Source: an uncultured Treponema sp. (GTDB lineage: Bacteria; Spirochaetota; Spirochaetia; Treponematales; Treponemataceae). From it: a stretch of 64,000 nucleotides of DNA. Below, piece by piece: positions 34,131 to 42,686 of this stretch; the stretch's first letter is position 1; each line of letters begins with the position of its first letter. The position numbers and the translations under genes were made by a program. The notes below the pieces were generated by a model, which was given only the letters and a program-made list of their open reading frames with translations, did no database searches and was not told the DNA's origin. Location of the stretch: assembly GCA_934691925.1 (NCBI GenBank), contig CAKUTI010000005.1, positions 17,016 to 81,015 on the forward strand, given 5' to 3'.

Positions 34131-34774
34131 TGAGCAATATTCTGCGGAAGCCTTTCAGATACAGCTACAAAAACGCGACTTTATGGATAATAATCGTAAA
34201 CGCGGCAGTTTTCTTCTATTTTTATTTCTTCAATATTTTCAGGCTGAACGAAAACGCTTTCGCCTTGAACGTTGCAGGATTCATTTTCAGCAAGATGTTC
34301 TGGCAGCCTGTGACTTATATGTTTATCCACGGCGGCTGGAGCCATATTTTCTTCAATATGCTCGGCCTGCTTTTTTTTGGCGCGACGGTAGAGCGAGCAA
34401 TCGGAACAAAGGAATTTCTTCTGCTTTATTTTGTGATTGGAATTTTCAGCGGGCTTTTCTCGGTCGCTTTCTATTATTTCACTGGAAATTACATGGTGAG
34501 CCTTGTTGGAGCAAGCGGCGCAATCTACGGAATTCTCTTCGCCTACGCGGTAATTTTCCCAAAATCTGTAATCTACATCTGGGGAATAATTCCGCTGCCA
34601 GCCCCGCTTCTCGTGATTCTCTACACGCTTATTGAATTTGGAAGCCAGTTCATCGGAAGCTCCAACGTTGCGCATTACACTCATCTTGCGGGATTCGGAG
34701 TCGCCTTTCTTTATTTCGTTGTGAGAATGGGAATAAATCCTGTTAAAGTCTGGAAAAACGCCTGGAGAAAATAA
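34130..34774 (+). CDS. Rhomboid-family intramembrane serine protease
   Basis: 214 aa, polytopic membrane protein. Rhomboid features are MFIHGGWSHIFFNMLGLLFFG, the catalytic GASGAIYGIL (Ser about 129) and YTHLAGFGVAF with the catalytic His (about 185). Substrate unknown. The start overlaps the GGDEF stop (TGATG), and the next gene begins 1 nt after its stop, so this is a tight operon from 31436 to 35504. Confidence 0.93.
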   Translation: MSNILRKPFRYSYKNATLWIIIVNAAVFFYFYFFNIFRLNENAFALNVAGFIFSKMFWQPVTYMFIHGGWSHIFFNMLGLLFFGATVERAIGTKEFLLLYFVIGIFSGLFSVAFYYFTGNYMVSLVGASGAIYGILFAYAVIFPKSVIYIWGIIPLPAPLLVILYTLIEFGSQFIGSSNVAHYTHLAGFGVAFLYFVVRMGINPVKVWKNAWRK

Positions 34775-34775
34775 T

Positions 34776-35504
34776 TTGAGCCTAAAAAAACTGGTGAATT
34801 TTCCGGCAAAATCTCTTTTTAAAAAATTCAAGCTGATTTTTCCGGCGATTTTCGCGCTTCAAATTTCATCTCTTCCATCTCAGGAAGTATCGTTTGAAAA
34901 AAACATAAGAATCGCGCTTTGGGCTTCAACAGAGGCTTTCCCGGGAATCGACGATTTTCAGAAAAAAGACGACTTGAACTCGCTTCCAATCTCAAAAATC
35001 AAGCAGACCGCGCCTTTTATCCTATCGGGAATGATTTACGGCTGGAATTTTGACTACACGCCCTACGACAAAAAAAGAAATGTTCAGGAATATTTTGACT
35101 TCTCGCCAGTCCAGGAACTCTCAACGCAAGAAATTTCAAGGATAAAATACGCAAGCCCGTGGATTAAGGAACAAAAACTCAATGTCTGGGTGGAATACGA
35201 GCGCACACCGGCGCAGATTATGCTTTACAATTCGTGGAAAAGCGTGAATTTCAGAAATATAAGCGGAACAGGCTACGCTCCTCTTTCAGAAGGCTTTGAT
35301 GGAATCCAGAAAGCATGCGCGGAAGCCTTGAAGCAGGCTGTCAGAACTTTTGAGCGAAGCCACGTAAAGACAAAGCCGAAAGAAATAATCGGAAAAGCGC
35401 TTCTGAGCAAGCCGCCTGTAATCGGCATAGAAGCTGGACGCTATATGGTCGCCCTTGATTTTTTTATGGAATCAGATAGAATAATAGAATATAAGACTTT
35501 TTAG
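34776..35504 (+). CDS. Exported protein of unknown function
   Basis: 242 aa from a TTG start at 34776, chosen because GGAG lies 8 nt upstream and the frame then opens with a basic n-region and hydrophobic stretch (KLIFPAIFALQISSLPSQ). The body reads IRIALWASTEAFPG..., with no known motif; the segment FILSGMIYGWNFDYTPYDKKR is aromatic-rich. It begins 1 nt after the rhomboid stop. A periplasmic role is inferred from the signal alone. Confidence 0.7.
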   Translation: MSLKKLVNFPAKSLFKKFKLIFPAIFALQISSLPSQEVSFEKNIRIALWASTEAFPGIDDFQKKDDLNSLPISKIKQTAPFILSGMIYGWNFDYTPYDKKRNVQEYFDFSPVQELSTQEISRIKYASPWIKEQKLNVWVEYERTPAQIMLYNSWKSVNFRNISGTGYAPLSEGFDGIQKACAEALKQAVRTFERSHVKTKPKEIIGKALLSKPPVIGIEAGRYMVALDFFMESDRIIEYKTF

Positions 35505-35543
35505 ACAACAGATTCTAAAAAGCTGTGTGCTTGGAGGAAGAAA

Positions 35544-35933
35544 ATGAAAAAAATTTTTGCTGTAATTGCTGCGCTGATGTGTTTTTCAGGATACGCTTTT
35601 TCTGATGAAGTAGAAGATTTGCTTAAACAGCCGCAGGACACATTGACACGAACAATCACGCCTGAGGAGCAGCACGTTACCAACAAGACAGCTAAAGTTC
35701 AGATTGAATATACACCGCTCACCGATGAAGTTCATATCTACTACACTTGCATGGCAGTTTCTTACGACCAGGGAGAGGCTATGAACTCAGTTCTTGCTTG
35801 TCTTCAGGATTTTCAGAAACAGAACCAGTATTATTCTTACAAATATCTCAAACGAGATTCTATAAAATACTTTAAGGATGAGAAGAACTTGAAATGGGCG
35901 ACTTATTCGTCTTACGTAAAGTTCTACCGCTAA
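35544..35933 (+). CDS. Small exported protein of unknown function
   Basis: 129 aa with a clean signal peptide (MKKIFAVIAALMCFSGYAFS). The mature part, about 110 residues, contains TAKVQIEYTPLTDEVHIYYTCMAVSYDQGEAMNSVLACLQDF and ends in YVKFYR. It looks like a compact alpha/beta domain. No family recognised. GGAGG lies 8 nt before the ATG. The hairpin at 35955-35981 probably ends the transcript. Confidence 0.72.
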   Translation: MKKIFAVIAALMCFSGYAFSDEVEDLLKQPQDTLTRTITPEEQHVTNKTAKVQIEYTPLTDEVHIYYTCMAVSYDQGEAMNSVLACLQDFQKQNQYYSYKYLKRDSIKYFKDEKNLKWATYSSYVKFYR

Positions 35934-35954
35934 AAGTTTTTTTAGATTTTTTGC

Positions 35955-35986
35955 GAGCCGGCTTCTAAACGGGGCTGGCTCAAAAT
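35955..35986 (+). terminator. Hairpin terminator before pheS
   Basis: GAGCCGGCT (35955-35963) pairs with GGCTGGCTC (35973-35981), two G-T wobbles included, followed by AAAATTTTT. Confidence 0.65.
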
Positions 35987-36014
35987 TTTTATAGATTTGG
36001 AGTTAATAAAAAAA

Positions 36015-37571
36015 ATGGACGTTCAGAATATCATCAAGAATCTTCACCCGCTTGAAATAAAAGTTCTTCTTCACTACTCGCAGAACGATGAGCTTACATC
36101 GGAAAAACTTCAGAAAGAGCTTGACTACAAGGAAGGACATGCAAACCAGGCTTTCTCTTGGCTAAGCGGAAAAAATCTTCTCTCGGTTGTAAGCAAGACA
36201 CAGCACACTTTTTATGAGATTACAGAGCTTGGACGCTCCTACGCAAAAGATGGTATTCCAGAAGAAAAAATCATTAACTTTGTAAAAGAGAACGGAGCAA
36301 AAACTCTCCCGGAAATCGCAGCTGGAACAGGACTCGAGCAAAAAGATGTCGGCTCTGCGTTCGGACAGCTTTCAAAGTCCGGCGTCCTTAAAATGAATTC
36401 CGAAAAAAGAGCCGAATATTCAGGCGCGCCAGTTCCAGAAAGCGTGACTACAGCGCACTCGCTTCTTGAAAAAGCCGCAAAAACTGAAAACGGACAGCTC
36501 GACAAATCAGTTCTTTCAGACAGCGAGCAGAAAGTAATCGCGAACTACGCAAAAAAACGTGGCTCGGCGGATTCTCCTTTCAAGATTGTCGAAAGAGAAA
36601 CAATTGTCTACAAGCTCACAGCGGACTCAAAAGAAGTTGCTGACGAGCTTAAAAAAGCTGGAATCACAGGAAACGAAATCGGCGAGCTTACATCAAAAAT
36701 GCTTGCGTCAGGCGAATGGAAAAACGGAACTTTCCGCGGATACAACATCTCAATTCCGCCGGCAAGAATCATTCCTGGCCGCACAAATCCTTATGTCCAG
36801 TTCTTGGAGCATGTAAAAGACAAGCTTGTTTCGCTCGGATTTCAAGAATACGACGGACCGCTTGTTGAGACTGAATTCTGGAACGGGGACGCGCTTTTTA
36901 TGCCTCAGTTCCATGCGGCACGCGACATTCACGATGTCTACAGAATCAAGAACCCTACACACGCGAAAGAGATTGAAGAGCCGTGGCTTTCAAACGTCGC
37001 GGAAGTCCACAAGAACGGCGGAAAAACAGGCTCGCGCGGCTGGAACTACGAATTCGACCATGAATTCACACGCCGCCTAGTTTTGCGCTCGCAGGGAACA
37101 GTCCTCTCGGCGCACCAGCTTCACAAGGCGCAGAATCCTGGAAAATATTTCGGAATCGTCCGATGCTTCAGATACGACAAAGTTGACGCGACTCACCTTT
37201 CTGACTTCTATCAGACAGAAGGAATCATCGTTGGCGATGAAGTGAATTTGCGCACTTTGCTTGGAATGCTCGAAATGTTCGCTAAGGAAGTTGCAGGAGC
37301 AACAGAAGTGAAATATGTTCCGGGCTACTTCCCGTTCACAGAGCCGTCTGTCGAAGTTCACATCAAGCACCCTGTCTTGGGCTGGTTTGAGCTTGGAGGA
37401 GCCGGAATTTTCCGTCCGGAAGTTACAGAAGCGCAAGGTCTTGACTGCCCTGTTCTCGCATGGGGAATGGGAATCGACAGAATGGCGCTTATGGCATTGG
37501 GATTGAACGACTTGCGCGAGCTTTTCAGCGAGAACATCGAGGAAGTCCGCCTAAGAAAAGCGAAATTCTAA
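36015..37571 (+). CDS. pheS: Phenylalanyl-tRNA synthetase alpha subunit, archaeal/eukaryotic type
   Basis: About 518 aa, well above the ~330-aa bacterial form. The N-terminal ~170 residues form winged-helix-like DNA/tRNA-binding modules (LHPLEIKVLLHYSQNDELTSEKLQKELDYKEGHANQAFSWLSGKNL), as in archaeal and eukaryotic PheRS. The class II core has RIIPGRTNPYVQFLEHVKDKLVSLGFQEYDGPLVETEFWNGDALFMPQFHAARD (motif 1), RLVLRSQGTVLSAHQL, GIVRCFRYDKVDATHLSDFYQTEG (motif 2) and AWGMGIDRMALMALGLNDLRELF (motif 3). The ATG at 36015 follows GGAG. pheT is not in the window. Spirochaetes are known to carry this transferred archaeal-type enzyme. Confidence 0.95.
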   Translation: MDVQNIIKNLHPLEIKVLLHYSQNDELTSEKLQKELDYKEGHANQAFSWLSGKNLLSVVSKTQHTFYEITELGRSYAKDGIPEEKIINFVKENGAKTLPEIAAGTGLEQKDVGSAFGQLSKSGVLKMNSEKRAEYSGAPVPESVTTAHSLLEKAAKTENGQLDKSVLSDSEQKVIANYAKKRGSADSPFKIVERETIVYKLTADSKEVADELKKAGITGNEIGELTSKMLASGEWKNGTFRGYNISIPPARIIPGRTNPYVQFLEHVKDKLVSLGFQEYDGPLVETEFWNGDALFMPQFHAARDIHDVYRIKNPTHAKEIEEPWLSNVAEVHKNGGKTGSRGWNYEFDHEFTRRLVLRSQGTVLSAHQLHKAQNPGKYFGIVRCFRYDKVDATHLSDFYQTEGIIVGDEVNLRTLLGMLEMFAKEVAGATEVKYVPGYFPFTEPSVEVHIKHPVLGWFELGGAGIFRPEVTEAQGLDCPVLAWGMGIDRMALMALGLNDLRELFSENIEEVRLRKAKF

Positions 37572-37574
37572 TCT

Positions 37575-38618
37575 TTATTTTGTGCTCAGGAGTTCCGAAA
37601 AGAGATTTTCATAATCCAAGACGCTTTTCGCCTGGATTATCTTCTGCCGGAATTCCTTCGCGCCGTCAAAGCCTTTCATATAGTTGCTGAATCTTCCGCG
37701 CATTTTCATACAGGCAGGAAATTCTCCAAAAGCGTCCACGAGAAGATTCAGCTCCTTGAATCCCGCCTCAATGCTTTTTTCAAGAGGAATAGCAGGGATT
37801 TTTCCAGTCGTCAGAAATTCTTTTATTTTTGTGAACAAGAACGGATTTCCGCGTGCGCCCCGGGCAACCATCACAGCATCGCATTTCGTCTGCTCGAGCA
37901 TATTTCTCGCGTCTTCTGGAGTTTTCACATCTCCGTTTCCGATTACAGGAATTCTTCCGCCGACAAAATCCGCCAAGTCAGAAATCGCGCTCCAGTCTGC
38001 CTGCCCATCGTAGCCCTGAACCGTCGTCCGGCCGTGAAGAGCAATCGCCTTAGCCCCGGCCAAAATCGCAGCGTCGGCACATTCCTTGTATGTCAAATGA
38101 TTTTTGTCCCAGCCGGTTCTTATTTTAACAGTAACAGGAATCGGCTCATAATCAACAGGATTTCCGAATCTGTCTTTTCGTTTTCCGCTGAAATTTGAAA
38201 CCGCGTCAGCAACAGCTTTTGCGATTTTGTAAAGTTTCTCAGGCTCGCGCGTCAAGACGCTTCCAGCCCCGGTTTTCGTGACTTTCGGAACAGGACAGCC
38301 GCAGTTAATGTCCAAAAGCTCGCAGGAAGTTTTTTCAAGAACAACCCGCGCCGCATTTGCCATTGTCTCAGAGTCAGAGCCGAAAATCTGAACCGCGTAC
38401 GCTTTTTCATTCGGCGCACGGACCATCATGTCAAAAGTCTTTTTATTGTCGCGGACCAAAGCCTCAGAACTTATTAGCTCCGTGTAGGCAAAGTCCGCTC
38501 CGCAGTCCGCACAGATAGAACGGTAACTTGCGTCGGAAACATCAGCCATCGGAGCAAGAAAAATGTTTCCGTCAAGAGAAAGCGAGCCGATTTTTACAGA
38601 ATGATAAAGCGATTGCAT
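37575..38618 (-). CDS. dus: tRNA-dihydrouridine synthase, DusB-like
   Basis: 347 aa. FMN enzyme reducing uridine in the tRNA D-loop. Motifs: IFLAPMADVSDASYR, DINCGCPVPKVTKTGAGSVLTREPEKL with the catalytic Cys, PVTVKIRTGWD, ALHGRTTVQGYDGQADWSAI, IPVIGNGDVKTPEDARNML and CDAVMVARGARGNPFLF. Its stop codon is separated from the convergent pheS stop by only 3 bp, so no terminator separates the two transcripts. Confidence 0.94.
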   Translation of the reverse strand: MQSLYHSVKIGSLSLDGNIFLAPMADVSDASYRSICADCGADFAYTELISSEALVRDNKKTFDMMVRAPNEKAYAVQIFGSDSETMANAARVVLEKTSCELLDINCGCPVPKVTKTGAGSVLTREPEKLYKIAKAVADAVSNFSGKRKDRFGNPVDYEPIPVTVKIRTGWDKNHLTYKECADAAILAGAKAIALHGRTTVQGYDGQADWSAISDLADFVGGRIPVIGNGDVKTPEDARNMLEQTKCDAVMVARGARGNPFLFTKIKEFLTTGKIPAIPLEKSIEAGFKELNLLVDAFGEFPACMKMRGRFSNYMKGFDGAKEFRQKIIQAKSVLDYENLFSELLSTK

Positions 38619-38664
38619 AATTTCTAGCCAATGCTGAAAAATAAGATTTCAAATTCCGCAATCT

Positions 38665-39450
38665 TTAGGCTTCAGGCAGATTAAACGCCTTGCAGCTGTT
38701 CGTCCACAAGATTCCGCACAAGTCCTCAAGTGGCATTTCAAGCATTTCCGCAAGGAATTTCGCAGTTGAAGGCAGATAAGCAGGCATAGTGCGCTTTCGT
38801 TCCCTATATTCCGCAGGAATCATGAACGGGCTTTCAGTCTCAATCAAAATTCTGTCATGAGGAATATTCAAAACTGTCTCGTGAAGATTTCTCGCGTTGC
38901 GGTAAGTCAAATTTCCAGCGAAAGAGAAATAAACGTTCAAGCCAGCATCAAGGCACGCCTTAGCGTAAGCCGCATCCTCGCCGTAGCAATGCAAAATCGC
39001 GCCAGCCGGAGGAATCCGCTCTTTGAGAATATTGAAGACATCTTTTCCAGCCTCGCGGTTCTGGATAATCACAGGCTTGTCGTATTTCTTCGCGATTTCA
39101 AGCTGAGTGATAAAAAGTTCCGTCTGAGAACGCTTGTCTCCGAATGCCTTGTAATAATCAAGCCCCGTTTCGCCGACAGCGACAACGTTAGGGAGCTTCA
39201 ATCCGTCGATAATTGTCTGCTGCCAGTCCTTTCCAGGGTGAGAAACTTCCATCGGAGCAACTCCCACCGCATGATATACGCCCGGCATCGCCTTCAAATT
39301 AGCGTAAACTTTCTTAAAATCGAGAAGGCTGTTGTTTATGCTTACAATGCGCTTAACTCCAGCCTGCTTAGCTTGCTGAATAACGCGTAACTGTTCTATC
39401 GGGTCCTCATAAATGAGCCCGATGTGGGCGTGAGTATCAAAAAATTTCAT
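38665..39450 (-). CDS. TatD-family metal-dependent hydrolase/DNase
   Basis: 261 aa. TatD nucleases are TIM-barrel metal enzymes. Visible metal ligands are FDTHAHIGL at the N-terminus, GETGLDYYK (Glu), PVIIQNREAG (the usual HxR His is replaced by Gln-Asn), AILHCYGEDAAYAKACLDAGLNVYFSFAGNLTYRNA and ILIETESPFMIP (the usual TDSP is TESP). These two changes at ligand positions make activity uncertain. It reads in the same direction as dus, 46 bp upstream of it. Confidence 0.88.
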   Translation of the reverse strand: MKFFDTHAHIGLIYEDPIEQLRVIQQAKQAGVKRIVSINNSLLDFKKVYANLKAMPGVYHAVGVAPMEVSHPGKDWQQTIIDGLKLPNVVAVGETGLDYYKAFGDKRSQTELFITQLEIAKKYDKPVIIQNREAGKDVFNILKERIPPAGAILHCYGEDAAYAKACLDAGLNVYFSFAGNLTYRNARNLHETVLNIPHDRILIETESPFMIPAEYRERKRTMPAYLPSTAKFLAEMLEMPLEDLCGILWTNSCKAFNLPEA

Positions 39451-39649
39451 GGCTTACTTCCAAAAAGAAATGATAAATAGAAAAAACACTGAATTCAGCT
39501 CAATGACAAAAATCAGTGTAACCAAAAGATTGGTTCTTGACGATAAATATAGAATAGCAGAGAAAGTTTTAGTTGTCAAATTAAGCGTTTTTTCAAGCGG
39601 AAACCGATTTTTCCTGATTTTGATTCTTGAACAGGCTTTCAGCAAGTGT

Positions 39650-39678
39650 TTTGACTACTTTTGATGACTATGATAAAA
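39650..39678 (+). promoter_or_regulatory. Sigma70-type promoter for the M23-bactofilin-YaaR-RicT operon
   Basis: TTGACT (39650-39655), 17-bp spacer, TAAAAT (39673-39678), 46 bp before the TTG start. The 274-bp gap from 39451 shows no gene; the remainder is AT-rich divergent regulatory sequence. Confidence 0.6.
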
Positions 39679-39724
39679 TTGGTATCTGGATTTTTATATC
39701 CGATAAAAAGCTGAGGTAATTTAA

Positions 39725-40747
39725 TTGGCAAAGACAAGACACTACAAAAAGCTTGAAAAAAATGCCGTTTCTTCTATTTTAAATGCACTCCGCCGAGGAC
39801 TTGGCACTGTTGGCAGCCTTTTCGTAAAATTGTTCCATGTTTGCGACAGCAAGCTCACGATAATGATTGTTCCCCACTCGCAGGGAAAAGTTATAAATTT
39901 CAGGACTAACATATTTGCGCTCGCGCTTGGCTGCGTTCTTTTAGTCGGCGTTGTGTCATCATTCGTCTATTTCAAGAAGCACGATGCAGGAATTTCCGCA
40001 GAGCTTACACGCTCAATGAAAGAGAACCGGGAGCTTCTTGCAAGTTTTGACGAGCTGCGCGATGAAAACAACAATGTTCTTCAGACAGCGAAAAGATTCC
40101 GTTCTTCATTGACTCAGACTCTTTCGCTTTTGGGAATCAGCCAGTCTTCAACAGCCGCAAAAAGTTCAGTTTCTGACAGCGACTTGAATTCGCTTTTTGA
40201 CACTCAGGACAGAGTCGCAGGCTCCACAAGAGAGGCAAGCGATATGCGCCAGCTTTCCTCATATCTTGAAAGCGCAATCCAGCCAATCGAGCAGATTGGA
40301 AAAATGCTTGAAAGCCAGGAAACGCTTTTCGCAGACATTCCGAACATCTGGCCGGTAAGAGGCGGAATCGGACATATCTCACAGCCTTTCGGACAGACAA
40401 CGCACCCGATTACAGGAAACTGGTACATTCATAAAGGCCTTGACATTTCAACCTGGCGTTCTGGAGACCCGGTTCTTGCAACCGCAAACGGACAGGTCGT
40501 CACAGTAACTTATGACTCAGGATTCGGAAACTACGTGATTATCAAGCACAAGCACGGAATTTACACGCGCTACTGCCACATGAACACAGTCCGTGTCAAA
40601 AAAGGACAGTTTGTCTCGCAAAGAGACATAATCGGAACAATCGGAAACACTGGAATTTCAACAGGTCCGCATCTTCACTACGAAGTTCACATCGGCTCGG
40701 ACGTTGTTGACCCGATTAAATACGTGAACGTAAAAATCACAAAATAA
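39725..40747 (+). CDS. M23-family cell-wall endopeptidase, membrane-anchored
   Basis: 340 aa. One N-terminal transmembrane segment (about 57-80, TNIFALALGCVLLVGVVSSFVYF), a coiled-coil stretch (about 90-130), then a LytM/M23 domain. Zinc ligands are visible in WYIHKGLDIS (H, D) and GPHLHYEVHIG (HxH). The start is a TTG at 39725 with GAGG upstream; no ATG fits better. The bactofilin gene starts 1 nt after its stop. M23 peptidase plus bactofilin is a recurring pair that shapes cells in helical bacteria such as Helicobacter and Leptospira. Confidence 0.92.
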   Translation: MAKTRHYKKLEKNAVSSILNALRRGLGTVGSLFVKLFHVCDSKLTIMIVPHSQGKVINFRTNIFALALGCVLLVGVVSSFVYFKKHDAGISAELTRSMKENRELLASFDELRDENNNVLQTAKRFRSSLTQTLSLLGISQSSTAAKSSVSDSDLNSLFDTQDRVAGSTREASDMRQLSSYLESAIQPIEQIGKMLESQETLFADIPNIWPVRGGIGHISQPFGQTTHPITGNWYIHKGLDISTWRSGDPVLATANGQVVTVTYDSGFGNYVIIKHKHGIYTRYCHMNTVRVKKGQFVSQRDIIGTIGNTGISTGPHLHYEVHIGSDVVDPIKYVNVKITK

Positions 40748-40748
40748 T

Positions 40749-41162
40749 ATGGCATTCTTAACTGACGACATTTCTATAAACACAATAATCGGCGCAGGCT
40801 CTGCCGTTTCAGGCGATGTAAGAGCAAACGGCTTTATCCGCGTTGACGGCGACATCGACGGAAATTTGGAATCGACCGGAAACATAATCATCGGGAGCAA
40901 AGCCAGAATCAACGGAAACATAAACGCGCTTTCAACTGTCGTCGGAGGAATCGTAATCGGAGACATTTACGCTCCAAACGGAATCAAGCTTCTGTCATCT
41001 TCCGCTGTAATCGGAAATATCTGCACAAAAAATCTTGAAATTGAAGAAAACGTGATTTTCCACGGACACTGCATTGCGCTCCGAAACGAAGAGGAATTTG
41101 CAGAGGAAACAAAACTTTTTTCTGAAGAACTTTCAATAAAAAGCAAGGCGATTAATGGCTGA
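40749..41162 (+). CDS. Bactofilin (polymer-forming cytoskeletal protein)
   Basis: 137 aa. The core (about 10-110) is a right-handed beta-helix seen as short repeats: NTIIGAGSAVSGDVRANGFIRVDGDIDGNLESTGNIIIGSKARINGNINALSTVVGGIVIGDIYAPNGIKLLSSSAVIGNI. The acidic tail (LRNEEEFAEETKLFSEELS) is unstructured. Bactofilins polymerise without nucleotide and place cell-wall enzymes, fitting the adjacent M23 peptidase. It overlaps the YaaR gene by 8 nt. Confidence 0.94.
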   Translation: MAFLTDDISINTIIGAGSAVSGDVRANGFIRVDGDIDGNLESTGNIIIGSKARINGNINALSTVVGGIVIGDIYAPNGIKLLSSSAVIGNICTKNLEIEENVIFHGHCIALRNEEEFAEETKLFSEELSIKSKAING

Positions 41163-41703
41163 ACTCACCTCGATAAATCAGACATTAAACAACCAGTCGC
41201 TTCAAATGCTAGCTTCACAAAGCGCGATGGCTCAGCAGACTTCGGCACAAAAATCAAAAAAAACGGAAAAAAATCAGAAATCTTCATTCAGAACAGTTTT
41301 TCAAAAAGCGCAGGAAAGCTCCGATCTTGCATCGCAAGGTCTTCCGCCTGAAATCGCTGGAATGGAAACTCAGGATGCGGTGAATTATCTGAAAGACGAA
41401 ATGGATTTTGCGGGTGAAGAGCTAAAATCTTTCCAAAGTGCGGAAAATATGGAAAAATTCAGGCGAAAAGTCAGCCAGTTTATGAAATACATCGTAAAAG
41501 TAAACTACAAATTCATAAACACAAGACCAGAAAGACGGCTAAGAAACGGAAGGGTAATCCGCCCGTTCTATCAGATAGAAATAATCGACAAAAAACTGAA
41601 CCAGCTTGCCTCGGAAATGCTTTTCACGCATGGCAGAAATTTGAATCTACTTGCAAGAGTCGAGGAAATTCAGGGGCTGATTCTTGACCTGCTTGTTGAA
41701 TGA
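41155..41703 (+). CDS. YaaR-family (DUF327) protein
   Basis: 182 aa. The body NLPPEIAGMETQDAVNYLKDEMDFAGEELKSFQSAENMEKFRRKVSQFMKYIVKVNY-like segment and NGRVIRPFYQIEIIDKKLNQLASEMLFTHGRNLNLLARVEEIQGLILDLL match the YaaR family. The first ~55 residues are Gln/Ser-rich and disordered. In Bacillus subtilis yaaR lies near yaaT (ricT), and here a RicT homologue follows directly. Function unproven. Confidence 0.88.
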   Translation: MAELTSINQTLNNQSLQMLASQSAMAQQTSAQKSKKTEKNQKSSFRTVFQKAQESSDLASQGLPPEIAGMETQDAVNYLKDEMDFAGEELKSFQSAENMEKFRRKVSQFMKYIVKVNYKFINTRPERRLRNGRVIRPFYQIEIIDKKLNQLASEMLFTHGRNLNLLARVEEIQGLILDLLVE

Positions 41704-41749
41704 AAACGAAAATCCCATCAGAAAAAATCAAAATCAGGAGTTTGCAAAA

Positions 41750-42676
41750 ATGAGCGACATTTTTGAACAAGATATAAACTATGAGAACGATGATATTTCC
41801 CAGCTTGAGGACGGCGAATACAAAAAAAGCGACTCCGACGAGGAAATAATCTATCCGGAGAATCTTTACAGCACAAAACTTGAATATTCGTGCGAAATCG
41901 TCTACGCGGTTCTTCCAAAAAACATTAAGGAAATTAAGACAGGCGACCACGTTGTAATTCCGACGAGATACGGAAAGGACTTGGCGAGCGTTCTTGGAAA
42001 AGTGAACCACCCTGTCGCAATCAAAAAAGGCGACTTAATCACAATCGAGCGCAAAGCCTCTGAAAAAGACATGGACAAGGCAGCCGAGCTTGCGGCAAAA
42101 GAGGCTGGCGCGTTCAAGACATTCAAAGAAAAAGCCGCCTACCACAATCTTGACATGAAACTCGTTGCAGTGCATTTTCTTCTCGACGAGCCGAAAGCGC
42201 TTTTCTTCTTCTCAAGCGATAACCGCGTTGACTTCCGCGAGCTTGTAAAAGACCTTGTCGGAATCTTCAAGATGAGAATCGAGCTTAGGCAGATTGGAGT
42301 GCGCGACGAGAGCAGAATCACAGGCGGGCTCGGCGTTTGCGGGCGTCCTTACTGCTGCCACACAATCGGAGACAAGCTGCCGCCGGTTTCAATCAAAATG
42401 GCAAAAGAGCAGAATCTCTCGCTGAATTCAACAAAAATCAGCGGTCAATGCGGAAGGCTTTTGTGCTGCCTAAGCTACGAGTGCAAATGCTACGCAGAAG
42501 CGCGGAAAAAACTTCCAAGTGAAGGCCTGCACATTTTCTATGACGACACAAATTTTAGAATCACAGATGTGAATCCGCTAAGGGCGATAATCAGAATGCA
42601 AAGCGAGGACGGAAGGATTCTTGAAATTCCAGGAAGCAGATTCTACAAGGAAAATGGCCGCTGGAAGATAAACTAA
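41750..42676 (+). CDS. RicT/YaaT-like PSP1-domain protein
   Basis: 308 aa. The PSP1 core shows FKEKAAYHNLDMKLVAVHFLLDEPKALFFFSSDNRVDFRELVKDLVGIFKMRIELRQIGVRDESRITGG. The cysteine-rich segment LGVCGRPYCCH...GQCGRLLCCLSYECKCY follows; in B. subtilis RicT the matching cysteines help bind Fe-S clusters of the RicAFT complex controlling RNase Y. The acidic N-terminal ~45 residues are extra. The ATG at 41750 has AGGAG upstream. It lies 46 nt after the yaaR stop. Confidence 0.92.
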   Translation: MSDIFEQDINYENDDISQLEDGEYKKSDSDEEIIYPENLYSTKLEYSCEIVYAVLPKNIKEIKTGDHVVIPTRYGKDLASVLGKVNHPVAIKKGDLITIERKASEKDMDKAAELAAKEAGAFKTFKEKAAYHNLDMKLVAVHFLLDEPKALFFFSSDNRVDFRELVKDLVGIFKMRIELRQIGVRDESRITGGLGVCGRPYCCHTIGDKLPPVSIKMAKEQNLSLNSTKISGQCGRLLCCLSYECKCYAEARKKLPSEGLHIFYDDTNFRITDVNPLRAIIRMQSEDGRILEIPGSRFYKENGRWKIN

Positions 42677-42686
42677 AGCCGATTTT

